Shown here: piece by piece, positions 17,390 to 27,000 of the stretch
Layout of the letters: every line of letters starts with the position of its first letter
Numbering within the stretch: the stretch's first letter is position 1
Source: Herbidospora cretacea
GTDB taxonomy: Bacteria > Actinomycetota > Actinomycetes > Streptosporangiales > Streptosporangiaceae
Length of the DNA: 64,000 nucleotides
NCBI RefSeq assembly: GCF_001570605.1
Contig: NZ_BBXG01000008.1
Coordinates: 108,012 to 172,011 of the forward strand
Direction: 5' to 3'
The notes under the pieces: model-generated
The model's database searches: none
What the model was told of the DNA's origin: nothing
Seen by the model: the letters and a program-made list of their open reading frames with translations, nothing else
Program-made: the position numbers and the translations under genes

Positions 17390-18337
17390 ATGTTGGTGGC
17401 CCGGCTCCACGGCGCGGCGGATCTGCGGATCCACGAGGAGTCCGACCCGGTCCCGCAGGCCGGCGAGACCCTCGTCAGGGTGACCTCGGTGGGGGTGTGC
17501 GGGTCGGATCTCCACTGGTTCGGCGAGGGCGGCATCGGCGACGCCCAGTTGACGCAGCCCCTCGTCGTCGGCCACGAGTTCGCCGGGGTGACGCTCGACG
17601 GGCGGCGGGTGGCCGTCGATCCTGCGGTGCCGTGCGAGGAGTGCCCGTCGTGCCTGCGCGGTTACCGGAACCTCTGTCCTTACGTACGGTTCGCCGGGCA
17701 CGGCGCGACCGACGGCGGGCTCCGCGAATACGTCGCCTGGCCGAGCGCCTGCCTGTTCCCGCTGCCCGACTCGGTGTCCGACCTCGAAGGGGCGCTGCTG
17801 GAGCCGCTCGGGGTGGCCATCCACGCCTACGACCTTGGGCATCTCCCCCTCGGCGGGCGGGCCGGCGTGGTCGGGTGCGGGCCCATCGGGCTGATGCTGA
17901 TCCAGTTGCTGCAGATCGCCGGGGCGTCGATGGTCGCGGCGGTGGAGCCGCTGCCCCACCGGGCCGCCAAGGCGCGGGAGCTGGGGGCCGACACCGATCC
18001 CCACGGCGATCTCGACGTGGTCTTCGAGGTGGCGGGCACCGACCAGGCCGTCGACACGGCTTTCGAGATGGCGCGGCCGGGCGGGCGGGTCGTGCTGGCC
18101 GGGATCCCGGACGAGGACCGCACCTCGTTCCGGGCCTCGACCGCGCGGCGCAAGGGACTGACGATCGCGATGGCGCGCCGGATGAACGACGTCTACCCCC
18201 GCGCGATCACGATGGTCGCCCAGGGGAAGGTCGACCTGCTCTCGCTCGTGTCGGGGCGGTTCGCCCTGCAGGACGCGGCCAAGGCGTTCGCCGAGGCGCA
18301 GTCGCGGCAGGGTCTCAAAATCGTTATCGAGCCCTAA
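17390..18337 (+). CDS. Zinc-binding alcohol/polyol dehydrogenase (L-idonate 5-dehydrogenase-like)
   Basis: 315 residues from ATG 17390 (AAGGGGAG upstream); an earlier ATG at 17339 would overlap the MerR start. It is a medium-chain dehydrogenase with the catalytic zinc site (GVCGSDLHWF, GHEFAG), the structural zinc cysteines CEECPSCLRGYRNLC (near residues 82-96) and the Rossmann motif GCGPIGLMLIQL. Members oxidise sorbitol, L-idonate, galactitol or similar polyols with NAD(P). It lies upstream of a sugar ABC operon, which suits a carbohydrate role, but a 237-base gap means separate transcription. Confidence 0.8.
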   Translation: MLVARLHGAADLRIHEESDPVPQAGETLVRVTSVGVCGSDLHWFGEGGIGDAQLTQPLVVGHEFAGVTLDGRRVAVDPAVPCEECPSCLRGYRNLCPYVRFAGHGATDGGLREYVAWPSACLFPLPDSVSDLEGALLEPLGVAIHAYDLGHLPLGGRAGVVGCGPIGLMLIQLLQIAGASMVAAVEPLPHRAAKARELGADTDPHGDLDVVFEVAGTDQAVDTAFEMARPGGRVVLAGIPDEDRTSFRASTARRKGLTIAMARRMNDVYPRAITMVAQGKVDLLSLVSGRFALQDAAKAFAEAQSRQGLKIVIEP

Positions 18338-18511
18338 ATCGTGATTTGGGTCACACCAAAACCCGTTCGCCGCAAGCCTTGAACTAACCATCGAAGTTCC
18401 TGGCGCGTTCCACTCTCCTCGATCCCGCACGTCAGTTCTGGAAGTCAGGGCGCAAGATTTTGCCGGAACCCCGCACCAAACGCCGCACCGGTGCCCAAAG
18501 CCCCCTGGTTT

Positions 18512-18565
18512 AGGTTTCAACCTTGCGGACTTTTGCTTGACCGTCGTCAAAAGAGGCGCTTAACA
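18512..18565 (+). promoter_or_regulatory. Promoter with adjacent dyad for the first sugar ABC operon
   Basis: TTGACC (18537-18542) and TTAACA (18560-18565) are separated by 17 bases. Transcription should start at about 18572-18575, on or next to the ATG at 18575, so the mRNA is probably leaderless. AGGTT-TC-AACCT (18512-18523) just upstream of the -35 box is a possible operator; a second pair GAACT/AGTTC lies at 18381-18399. Confidence 0.5.
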
Positions 18566-18574
18566 TCCCGCAAT

Positions 18575-20068
18575 ATGGAGGACACGGGCCGGAAACAGCC
18601 CTCAGCGCCGGAAGTCATCATACGTATGACCGGCATAGGCAAAAGCTTTTTGGGCGTCCGCGTCCTGCGCGGGATCGACCTGTCGGCGCACGCCGGAGAG
18701 GTGCACGCCGTCGTCGGCGAGAACGGCGCCGGCAAGTCGACGTTGATGAAGATCCTCGCCGGGGTGCACCAGCCCGACGAGGGCGTCATCGAGATCGGCG
18801 GCGAGACCAGGTCGTTCGCGCACCCCGTGCAGGCCCAGCGGGCCGGGGTCGCGATCATCTACCAGGAGTTCAACCTGCTGCCCGAGCGCAGCGTGGCCGA
18901 CAACGTCTTCCTCGGCCGGGAACCCACCCGGCGGGGGCTGGTCGACCGGGCCGCGATGGAGGCGGCGACCGCACGGCTGCTCGACGAACTCGACGAGCAC
19001 TCGTTCGGGCCGCGCGACATGGTCAAGGACCTGTCGGTGGCGCAGCAGCAGGTCGTCGAGATCGTCAAGGCGCTCAGCGTGGACGCCCGGATCGTCGTCA
19101 TGGACGAACCGACCGCCGCCCTCGCCGAGCACGAGGTCGAACTGCTCTACCGGCTGATCCGGCGGCTGCAGAGCCGCGGGATCGCCGTCCTCTACATCTC
19201 CCACCGGCTGCGCGAGGTCTTCGACCTGGCCGACCGGGTCACCGTGCTGAAGGACGGCACGCACGTCGGGACCGTCCAGGCGAGCGAGGTGACCACCGCG
19301 GCCCTGGTCAAGATGATGGTGGGCCGCGAGCTGGACGCCTACTTCCCCCCGAGGGCCGGGGAGCAGGCCGTCGGCGAACCCCGGCTGACCCTGCGGAACG
19401 CCGGCAACGGCAAGCTCGACGGGATCGACCTCGAGCTGCGCGCCGGGGAGATCGTCGGCGTCGCCGGGCTCCAAGGGTCGGGCCGGTCGTCCCTGGTCAA
19501 GGCCATCTTCGGGGCCGAGCCCTTCACCCGGGGCGAGGTCACGCCGGTCCGGCCCGGGAACGTCCGGGAGGGCATCGCCGCCGGGATCGGCCTGGTCACC
19601 GAGGACCGGAAGGCCGAAGGGCTGGTGCTCAACCAGTCGGTGCGCGACAACGCCCTGCTGGTGGTCCGCGCGGTCGGCTCACGGTCCCGCGCCGCGGTCG
19701 CCGACCTGCTGGAGCGGGTCCGGCTGACGCCGCCCCGGCAGGACACCGAGGTCAAGTACCTGTCCGGCGGCAACCAGCAGAAGGTCGTGCTGGCCAAGTG
19801 GCTGACCCTCGCGCCCAAGGTCCTGCTGTTCGACGAGCCGACGCGCGGTGTCGACGTGGGGGCCAAGGCCGCCATCCACGACCTGATGCGCGAACTCGCC
19901 GACGGAGGCACCGCGATCCTGATGATCTCTTCCGAGTTACCCGAGCTGATCGGCATGAGCGACCGCATCGTGGTCCTGCGGGACGGCCGGATCGCCGGTC
20001 ACCTGCCCGCCGGGGCCACCGAGGAGGCCGTGATGGCACTGGCCGCCGCCGACGGGGCCGCCGCGTGA
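18575..20068 (+). CDS. Sugar ABC transporter ATP-binding protein (RbsA/MglA type, duplicated)
   Basis: About 497 residues from ATG 18575. The first nucleotide-binding domain has Walker A GENGAGKSTLMKIL and Walker B IVVMDEPTAAL. The second has a degenerate P loop (GLQGSGRSSLVK) and LSGGNQQKVVLAKWL with LLFDEPTRGVD, the pattern of monosaccharide CUT2 importers. No ribosome site is visible, which fits the leaderless promoter. It energises uptake with the two permeases and the lipoprotein that follow; its TGA overlaps the next start (GTGA). Confidence 0.92.
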   Translation: MEDTGRKQPSAPEVIIRMTGIGKSFLGVRVLRGIDLSAHAGEVHAVVGENGAGKSTLMKILAGVHQPDEGVIEIGGETRSFAHPVQAQRAGVAIIYQEFNLLPERSVADNVFLGREPTRRGLVDRAAMEAATARLLDELDEHSFGPRDMVKDLSVAQQQVVEIVKALSVDARIVVMDEPTAALAEHEVELLYRLIRRLQSRGIAVLYISHRLREVFDLADRVTVLKDGTHVGTVQASEVTTAALVKMMVGRELDAYFPPRAGEQAVGEPRLTLRNAGNGKLDGIDLELRAGEIVGVAGLQGSGRSSLVKAIFGAEPFTRGEVTPVRPGNVREGIAAGIGLVTEDRKAEGLVLNQSVRDNALLVVRAVGSRSRAAVADLLERVRLTPPRQDTEVKYLSGGNQQKVVLAKWLTLAPKVLLFDEPTRGVDVGAKAAIHDLMRELADGGTAILMISSELPELIGMSDRIVVLRDGRIAGHLPAGATEEAVMALAAADGAAA

Positions 20069-21018
20069 TCGCCCTGGTCGCCAACCCCACCCGAGCGGTG
20101 TACGCCGCTCTCGTCGCCACCCTCGCCATCGGCTGGGTCCTCGTCGCCTTCGACGGCGGCACCTTCACCCTCAACGACATGGTCGGCATCCAGCAGCGGT
20201 CGGCCGCCCTCGGCATCGTCGCGGTCGGCCAGACCCTGGCGATCCTGGCCGGGTCGCTGGACCTGTCGGTGGCCTACCTGATCAGTCTGGTCTCGCTCGT
20301 CGCGGCCGAGACGATGGCCGGGCAGCCGTCCAACATCCTGACCGCCGTCGTCGCCGCGCTCGGCGTGAGCGCGCTGGTCGGGCTGGTCAACGGGATCGTC
20401 ATCACCAAACTGAAGGTGCACGCCTTCATCGCCACCCTCGGGGTCGCGCTGGTGATCCGGGGCGTCCTCGACCACCTCTACGACGGGCCCGCCGGCCGGG
20501 TGCCGGTGGAGTTCCAGCAACTCGGATACGCCCGCATCGGCCCGATCCCGGTCGCGGCCCTGCTGTGGGCGGCGGTCGCGGTGGCCGTCTGGTTCCTGCT
20601 CCGCCGCACCCGCCTGGGCAACCGGATCTACGCCGTCGGCGGCGACGTCGAGGTGGCCCGGCTGTCGGGGGTGCGCACCGACCGCGTGGTCATCGCGGCC
20701 CACGTGCTCTGCTCGCTGTGCGCGGGCGTGGCCGGGCTGCTGCTGGCCAGCCGCCTCGGCGCGGGCGCGCCCACGGTCGGCACCGACGGCGGCTACGACC
20801 TGGAGTCGATCGCGGCCGTGGTCCTCGGCGGCACCGCGCTGGCCGGTGGCCGGGGCGGGGTGGCCGGGACGGTCGGCGGGGTGCTGCTGCTGGCGGTGCT
20901 CGACAGCGTCTTCAACCAGCTCGAAGTGAACTCCTTCTTCAAGGACGTCGTACGCGGCGTCGTCATCGTCGTCGCGGTCGCGGTCTACGCCCGCCGGACC
21001 GGCAGGAGGGCGTCGTGA
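20065..21018 (+). CDS. Sugar ABC transporter permease 1 (RbsC type)
   Basis: 317 residues from GTG 20065, overlapping the ATPase stop. About ten hydrophobic helices, with the CUT2 motif LAILAGSLDLSVAYLISLVS and the late VLGGTALAGGRGGVAGTVGG glycine-rich loop. One half of a probable heterodimeric channel with the next gene. Confidence 0.9.
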   Translation: MIALVANPTRAVYAALVATLAIGWVLVAFDGGTFTLNDMVGIQQRSAALGIVAVGQTLAILAGSLDLSVAYLISLVSLVAAETMAGQPSNILTAVVAALGVSALVGLVNGIVITKLKVHAFIATLGVALVIRGVLDHLYDGPAGRVPVEFQQLGYARIGPIPVAALLWAAVAVAVWFLLRRTRLGNRIYAVGGDVEVARLSGVRTDRVVIAAHVLCSLCAGVAGLLLASRLGAGAPTVGTDGGYDLESIAAVVLGGTALAGGRGGVAGTVGGVLLLAVLDSVFNQLEVNSFFKDVVRGVVIVVAVAVYARRTGRRAS

Positions 21019-21938
21019 AGCGGGCCATCCCGATCTTCCTCGTGCTGGCCGGGCTCCTGGTGGCCATCGCGGCCGCCAACCCGTTCTTCCTCGAACCCGC
21101 CGGGTTCCTGGCGTTCCTGAAGCGCGTCGCGCCGCTGGCCATCCTGGCCGCCGGGCAGTACTTCGTGATCGTCTCCGGCGAGTTCGACCTGTCGGTCGGG
21201 TCTCTGGTCACCGTCGAGGTGGTGGTCGCGGCCCGGCTGATCGACGGCGACGAGTCGATGACCTGGCCGGTGCTCGCCCTGCTCATCGTCATCGGCCTGC
21301 TGGTGGGGCTGGTCAACGGGCTGGTCACCACGAAGCTGCGGGTGCCGTCGTTCATCACCACGCTCGGCGCGATGCTCATCCTGTCGGGCGCGGTCTTCCT
21401 GTGGACGGGCGGCGCGCCGCGCGGCGCGCTCTCGCAGGGGTTCCGGGTCTTCGGCCGCGAGGGCGTGTGGGCGGTGCTCATCCTGCTCGTCGTGGTGACG
21501 ACGGCCGTGCTGCTGATGCGCGCCGACTTCGGCCGCACCCTCGTCGCCGTCGGCGACAACGAGAAGGCCGCGCGGCTCAGCGGAGTCCGGGTCGACCGGG
21601 CGCGGGTGCTGGCCTTCATGATCTCCGGCCTGTCGGCCGCGATCGCCGGGATCCTGCTCGGCGGGTTCGCCGGGGTGTCCGCGCAGGTCGGCCAGAGTCT
21701 GGAGTTCCAGGCGATCACGGCCGTCGTGCTCGGCGGCGTCGTGCTCGGCGGCGGACGCGGCCACGTGGTCGCCGCCATCGCGGGGGCGTTCACCCTCGAA
21801 GCCTTGTTCACCCTCCTCAACCTGCACGGCATCTCCGGCGCGCTGGAGTACGCGGTGCAGGGTGTGATCATCATTGCCGCCGTGGCGGCCGGGGGTCTGC
21901 GGCTCCCGGCCCTGCGGTTATCTCCCTCGAAAGTGTAA
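21015..21938 (+). CDS. Sugar ABC transporter permease 2 (RbsC type)
   Basis: 307 residues from GTG 21015, overlapping the previous stop; GGAGG lies five to six bases upstream. It shares the CUT2 pattern with its neighbour (VIVSGEFDLSVGSLVTVE, VNGLVTTKLRVPSFITTLGA, LGGVVLGGGRGHVVAAIAG). This cassette has two permeases whereas the other two importers in the window have one, so the channel here is likely a heterodimer. Confidence 0.9.
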   Translation: MKRAIPIFLVLAGLLVAIAAANPFFLEPAGFLAFLKRVAPLAILAAGQYFVIVSGEFDLSVGSLVTVEVVVAARLIDGDESMTWPVLALLIVIGLLVGLVNGLVTTKLRVPSFITTLGAMLILSGAVFLWTGGAPRGALSQGFRVFGREGVWAVLILLVVVTTAVLLMRADFGRTLVAVGDNEKAARLSGVRVDRARVLAFMISGLSAAIAGILLGGFAGVSAQVGQSLEFQAITAVVLGGVVLGGGRGHVVAAIAGAFTLEALFTLLNLHGISGALEYAVQGVIIIAAVAAGGLRLPALRLSPSKV

Positions 21939-21950
21939 GGAGTGACGTCC

Positions 21951-23165
21951 ATGCGTCGATTACTGGTGGCCTTCGCCGCCTCGGCCTTGCTCGCCGCCGG
22001 ATGTGCCAGCGACCTGCCGCCCACCGGGGCCAGCGCCCCCGCGGACCCGGGAGCGAGCGCGGCCCCCGCCACGACCTCGGCGCCGGCCTCGGCCGGGACC
22101 GGTGAGCAGTCGGAGTTCTTCGTCCAGGCCGACTACGACGCCCAGCTGGCGATGCGGTCGCAGACGGCCGAAGGGCCCGCCGACAAGCCGTGGGAGCAGG
22201 CCATCGCGCCCCAGATGGTCGACACCGCCAAGTACAAGAAGGACGGCCCCTACCACCTCTGCTTCTCCAACGCCGCGGTCAACAACCCGTGGCGGCAGGT
22301 CGGCTGGACGACCATGCAGGAGGAGGTCGCCCTGCACAAGGACATCAAGGAGTTCACCGCCCTCGACGCCGAGGGCAAGGACGACAAGCAGATCTCCGAC
22401 ATCGCCGAGCTCCAGGCCAAGGGCTGCGACGCCCTGATCATCTCGCCGAACACCACGGCGACGCTGACCCCGGCCGTCTCGGGCGCCTGCCCCGAGGTCC
22501 CGGTCATCGTCTTCGACCGCGGTGTCGAGACCGACTGCCCGGTGACCTTCATCAAGCCCATCGGCGGGTACGCCTTCGGCGCCGACGGCGCGGAGTTCCT
22601 CATCGAGAAGGTCCCGGCCGGCGGCAAGGTGCTGGCGCTGCGCATCCTGCCCGGCGTCGACGTGCTGGAGAACCGCTGGGCCGCCGCCAAGGTCGCCTTC
22701 GACAAGTCGCAGCTCCAGGTGGTCGGCGTCGAGTTCACCGACGGCGACGCCGCCAAGACCAAGAGCATCGTGTCCGACTACATCGCCCGCCACGGCAAGA
22801 TCGACGGCGTCTGGATGGACGCGGGCGCGACCGCCGTGGCCGCCATCGAGGCGTTCGAGGACGCCGGGGTGCCCGTCCCCGCCTTCGTCGGCGAGGACCA
22901 GCAGGACTTCCTGCAGAAGTGGAAGGACGGCAAGCTGACCGCCGTCGCGCCCACCTATCCCACCTACCAGTGGCGGACCCCGATCATCGCGGCCCTGAAG
23001 ATCCTCAAGGGCGAGGAGGTTCCCAAGCAGTGGAACCTGCCCCAGCCGAAGATCACCCAGGAGTCCCTCGACACCTACCTCCAGCCCGACATGCCGCTGC
23101 TGCACTACGCGCTGTGCGGCTGCGAGTCCATGCCCGGCTTCCCCGGGAAGTGGGGCGGGAAGTAG
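21951..23165 (+). CDS. Sugar ABC transporter substrate-binding lipoprotein
   Basis: 404 residues from ATG 21951 (AAGGAG eight bases upstream). The lipoprotein signal ends LLAAGC at Cys 19. A Pro/Ala-rich tether follows, then an unusual extra segment of about 40 residues (FFVQADYDAQLAMRSQTAEG and onward) before the usual periplasmic-binding-protein fold (CFSNAAVNNPWRQVGW, GCDALIISPNTTATLTP, DGVWMDAGATAVAAIEA). It captures a sugar outside the cell for the permease pair. The substrate is not evident. Confidence 0.9.
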   Translation: MRRLLVAFAASALLAAGCASDLPPTGASAPADPGASAAPATTSAPASAGTGEQSEFFVQADYDAQLAMRSQTAEGPADKPWEQAIAPQMVDTAKYKKDGPYHLCFSNAAVNNPWRQVGWTTMQEEVALHKDIKEFTALDAEGKDDKQISDIAELQAKGCDALIISPNTTATLTPAVSGACPEVPVIVFDRGVETDCPVTFIKPIGGYAFGADGAEFLIEKVPAGGKVLALRILPGVDVLENRWAAAKVAFDKSQLQVVGVEFTDGDAAKTKSIVSDYIARHGKIDGVWMDAGATAVAAIEAFEDAGVPVPAFVGEDQQDFLQKWKDGKLTAVAPTYPTYQWRTPIIAALKILKGEEVPKQWNLPQPKITQESLDTYLQPDMPLLHYALCGCESMPGFPGKWGGK

Positions 23166-23999
23166 ATGCTCCCCATCGGCGTCAACACCTGGGTCTGGGT
23201 GTCGCCGCTGACCGACGGCGACCTGGCGGCGCTCGCGCCCCGGGTCGCCGGCTGGGGGTTCGACGTGCTCGAACTCCCCGTGGAGAACCCGGGCGACTGG
23301 GATCCCGGACGGGCCGCCGACGTCCTGGCCGAACACGGCCTGGCGGCGTCGGTGGCGCTGGTGATGCCGCCGGGCCGCGAGCTCGTCGCCGCCTCGGCCG
23401 ACGTGGTCCGGGAGACCCAGGACTACCTGCGGCACGTCGTCGATGTGGCCGCGCGGGTCGGGGCCCCCGCGATCGGCGGGCCCGCCTACTCGTCGGTGGG
23501 CCGCACCTGGCTGCTCTCCGCCGAGGAGCGCCGGGCCGCCTACCGTGAGCTGCGCGAGAACCTGACGCCCGTCGTCGACTACGCCGCCGAACGTGGCGTG
23601 CGGGTCGGCGTCGAGGCGCTCAACCGGTACGAGACCAGCCTGGTCAACACCGTCGAGCAGGCCCTTGAGGCCATCCCGGACCACTGCGGGATCATGCTCG
23701 ACTCGTACCACATGAACATCGAGGAGAAGAGTCCCGCCGAGGCCGTGCGCCTCGCCGGTGAGAGGGTCGCGCACATCCAGGTGTGCGGGACGGACAGGGG
23801 AGCGCCCGGAGACGACCACTTCGACTGGAAATCCTTCATCGACGCGGTGACCGAGATCGGGTACGCAGGACCGCTCGTGATCGAGTCGTTCACCGCCGAG
23901 AACCGCACCATCGCCACGGCCGCCTCCATCTGGCGGCCCCTGGCCCGGAGCCAGGACGCCCTGGCAACCGACGGGCTCGCTTTCCTCCGGGCTCTCTGA
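23166..23999 (+). CDS. Sugar phosphate isomerase/epimerase (xylose-isomerase-like TIM barrel)
   Basis: 277 residues; the ATG directly follows the binding-protein stop. The AP-endonuclease-2/xylose-isomerase-like fold shows the metal-site acids and His in VGVEALNRYETS (Glu near 145), IMLDSYHMNIEE (Asp and His), VAHIQVCGTDRGAPG and VIESFT (Glu near 250). The closest named families are D-tagatose 3-epimerase/D-psicose epimerase. Relatives of this fold also act on 3-keto sugars. Cytoplasmic, co-transcribed with the importer and with the secreted ThuA-dehydrogenase protein. Confidence 0.82.
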   Translation: MLPIGVNTWVWVSPLTDGDLAALAPRVAGWGFDVLELPVENPGDWDPGRAADVLAEHGLAASVALVMPPGRELVAASADVVRETQDYLRHVVDVAARVGAPAIGGPAYSSVGRTWLLSAEERRAAYRELRENLTPVVDYAAERGVRVGVEALNRYETSLVNTVEQALEAIPDHCGIMLDSYHMNIEEKSPAEAVRLAGERVAHIQVCGTDRGAPGDDHFDWKSFIDAVTEIGYAGPLVIESFTAENRTIATAASIWRPLARSQDALATDGLAFLRAL

Positions 24000-24027
24000 A
24001 CCATCCCGCACCCTCCCAGGGAGCGCA

Positions 24028-27000
24028 ATGCGCAGGTACCTGATCGCCCTCCTGACCCCGCTGCTGTTGGTGTTAGCGCTACCAGCCCCCGCCGCGGCGG
24101 CCCCGAACTTCCGGGCGCTGCTGTTCACCGAGACGGCCGGCTACGTGCACGACTCGATCTCAGCGGGCGTCACGATGATCAACAACATGGCGGCCGCGAA
24201 CAACTTCGAGGTCGTCCAGAGCAACAACTCCAGCTCGTTCACCACGTCCAACCTGGCCACCTTCGACGTGGTCATCATGCTGCAGAACTCGGGCATGGTC
24301 TGGGACAACGACTCCCAGCGCCAGGCCCTGCAGGCCTACGTCGAGGGCGGCGGCGGCATCGTCGCCATCCACAACGCCACCGACATGGGCATCGAGTCGA
24401 CGTTCCCCTACTGGGACAACCTGATCCAGGCGGGCGCGCACATGCCGGCCCACTCCAACATCGTCCAGGGCACCGCCAAGGTGGCCGACGACGTTCATCC
24501 GTCCACGTCCGGGTTGCCTGACCGCTGGACGCGGACCGAGGAGTGGTACAACTTCGACCGCAGCATCCGCGGCGACGCCCACATCCTGGTGACGGCCGAC
24601 GAGACGACCTACTCCCCCGGCGGCAACGCCATGGGGCACGACCACCCGATCTCGTGGTGCCGTGAGGTCGGCACGGCGAAGGTCTGGGCGACGGCCATGG
24701 GCCACACCGCCTCGACCTACAGCGAGGCCTACTTCCAGCAGCACGTGCTGGGCGGCATCCGCTGGGCCGGCGGCGAACTGGCCGGCGACTGCGGCGGCAC
24801 CGTCTGGAACCGTTTCCAGAAGGTGACCCTCGACTCGGCGCCCAACCAGCCGATGCAGCTCGACATCGCGCCCGACAAGACGGTGTTCTACGCCAGCCGG
24901 GCCGGCCAGCTCAAGACGATCAACCCGTCGAACGGCCAGATCGCGACCGCGCACACCCTCAGCGTCTACACCGGCGGTGAGGACGGCCTGGTCGGCCTGG
25001 CCCTCGATCCGAACTTCGCGTCGAACCGGTACATCTATCTCTACTACTCGCCGACCGGCAGCCAGTCGATCGTGCGGGTGTCGAGGTTCACGTACACCGC
25101 CGCCAACGCGCCCAACGCGCTGAGCAACGAGCAGATCCTGCTCACCATCCCGGCCGAGCGCATCGACGAGCCGGGGCACACGGGCGGCTACCTGACGTTC
25201 GGCCCGAACGGCAACCTGTACATCGGCGTCGGCGACGACGTGAACCCGAACGCCTCGTCCGGCTACGCGCCGATCGACGAGCGCTCGGGCCGCGCCCACT
25301 TCGACGCGCAGCGCACCGCCGCCAACACCAACGACCTGCGCGGCAAGATCCTCCGCATCCACCCGGAGAGCAACGGGACGTACACGATCCCGAGCGGCAA
25401 CATGTTCGCGCAGGGCACCGCCAACACCCGCCCGGAGATCTACGCGATGGGCTTCCGGAACCCGTTCCGGTTCGCGGTGAACAAGGAGAACGGCTGGATC
25501 TCGATGGCCGACTACGGCCCCGACGCGGGTTCGGCCAACTCCAGCCGCGGCCCGGCCGGAATCGTCGAGTACAACCTGATCAAGTCGCCGGGGTTCTACG
25601 GCTGGCCCTACTGCACCGGCAACAACACCCCGTACAACGACTTCAACTTCGCCACCAACCAGTCGGGCGCGCTGTTCAACTGCTCCAACCCGACCAACAC
25701 CTCGCCCAACAACACGGGTCTCCAGACGCTCCCGGCCGCGCGGGCGGCGAACGTCTGGTACTCCTACAGCGGCAACACCGCGTGGCCCGAGATGGGCAAC
25801 AGCGGCGGCGCGGCCCCGATGGGCGGCCCGTTCTACCACTTCGACCCGAACCTCGTCTCGGACACGAAGTTCCCGCAGTACTTCGACGACACTCCGTTCT
25901 TCTACGAGTGGAGCCGGAACTTCCTCGCCGAGATGCGCCTGGACAACTCGGGCAACCTGCTGAAGGTCAACCGGTTCCTGTCGTCGATGCAGTTCCGATC
26001 GCCGATGGACATGAAGTTCGGGCCCGACGGCTCGCTCTACATGATCGATTGGGGTAGCGGTTTCGGCGGCACCAACACCGACGACGGCGTCTACCGCATC
26101 GACTACATCAACGGCTCCCGGGCTCCGCAGGCGCGGGCGTCGGGCACGCCGACCTCCGGCCAGGCGCCGCTGACGGTGCAGTTCTCGTCGTCGGGCTCGG
26201 CCGACCCCGACGGTGACGCGATCACCTACGCGTGGGACTTCACCGACAACGGCTCGGTCGACTCGACGTCGGCCAACCCGAGCTTCACCTACTCCTCCAA
26301 CGGCAACTACACCGCGCGCCTGACGGTCCGGGACGCCGGCGGCAAGACCGGCACTGCCACCGTGCCGATCGTCGTGGGCAACACGGCGCCGACCCTCCAG
26401 TTCAGCGCACCGCCGAACGGCGGCGCGTTCGACTTCGGCGACACGATCTCGTACACGATCACCGGCAGCGACGCGGAGGACGGCGCCATCGACTGCTCGC
26501 GCGTCCAGGTCATCATCGCCCTGGGGCACGACACGCACAGTCACGACGTCGATCAGCGCACCGGCTGTTCGGCGACCATCACGACCCAGCAGTCGGGGCA
26601 CGACGCCACGCAGAACGTGTTCTACGTGCTCTCGGCCACCTACACCGACAGTGGCGGCCTCAGCAAGGGCGCGGAGCTGATCCTCCAGCCCAAGATGAAG
26701 CAGGCCGAGCACTTCGCGAGCTCCTCCGGGGTCCGGGTCGTGGCGGACACGACGGCCCAGGACGGCAACCGGGTCGGCGACATCTCCAACAACGACTGGA
26801 TCTCGTTCGCGCCCATGGCGACCCAGGGGGTGACCGGCATCTCCTACCGGGTGTCCTCGATCTCCACGGGCGGTTCGATCGAGCTGCGGGCCGGCTCGCC
26901 GACCGGGACCCTGCTCTCGACCACCTCGGTGCCCTCGACGGGAGGCTGGACCACCTACGCCTCGACGGCCGTCAGCAGCGTGACAGGGGTGAGCGGCAGC

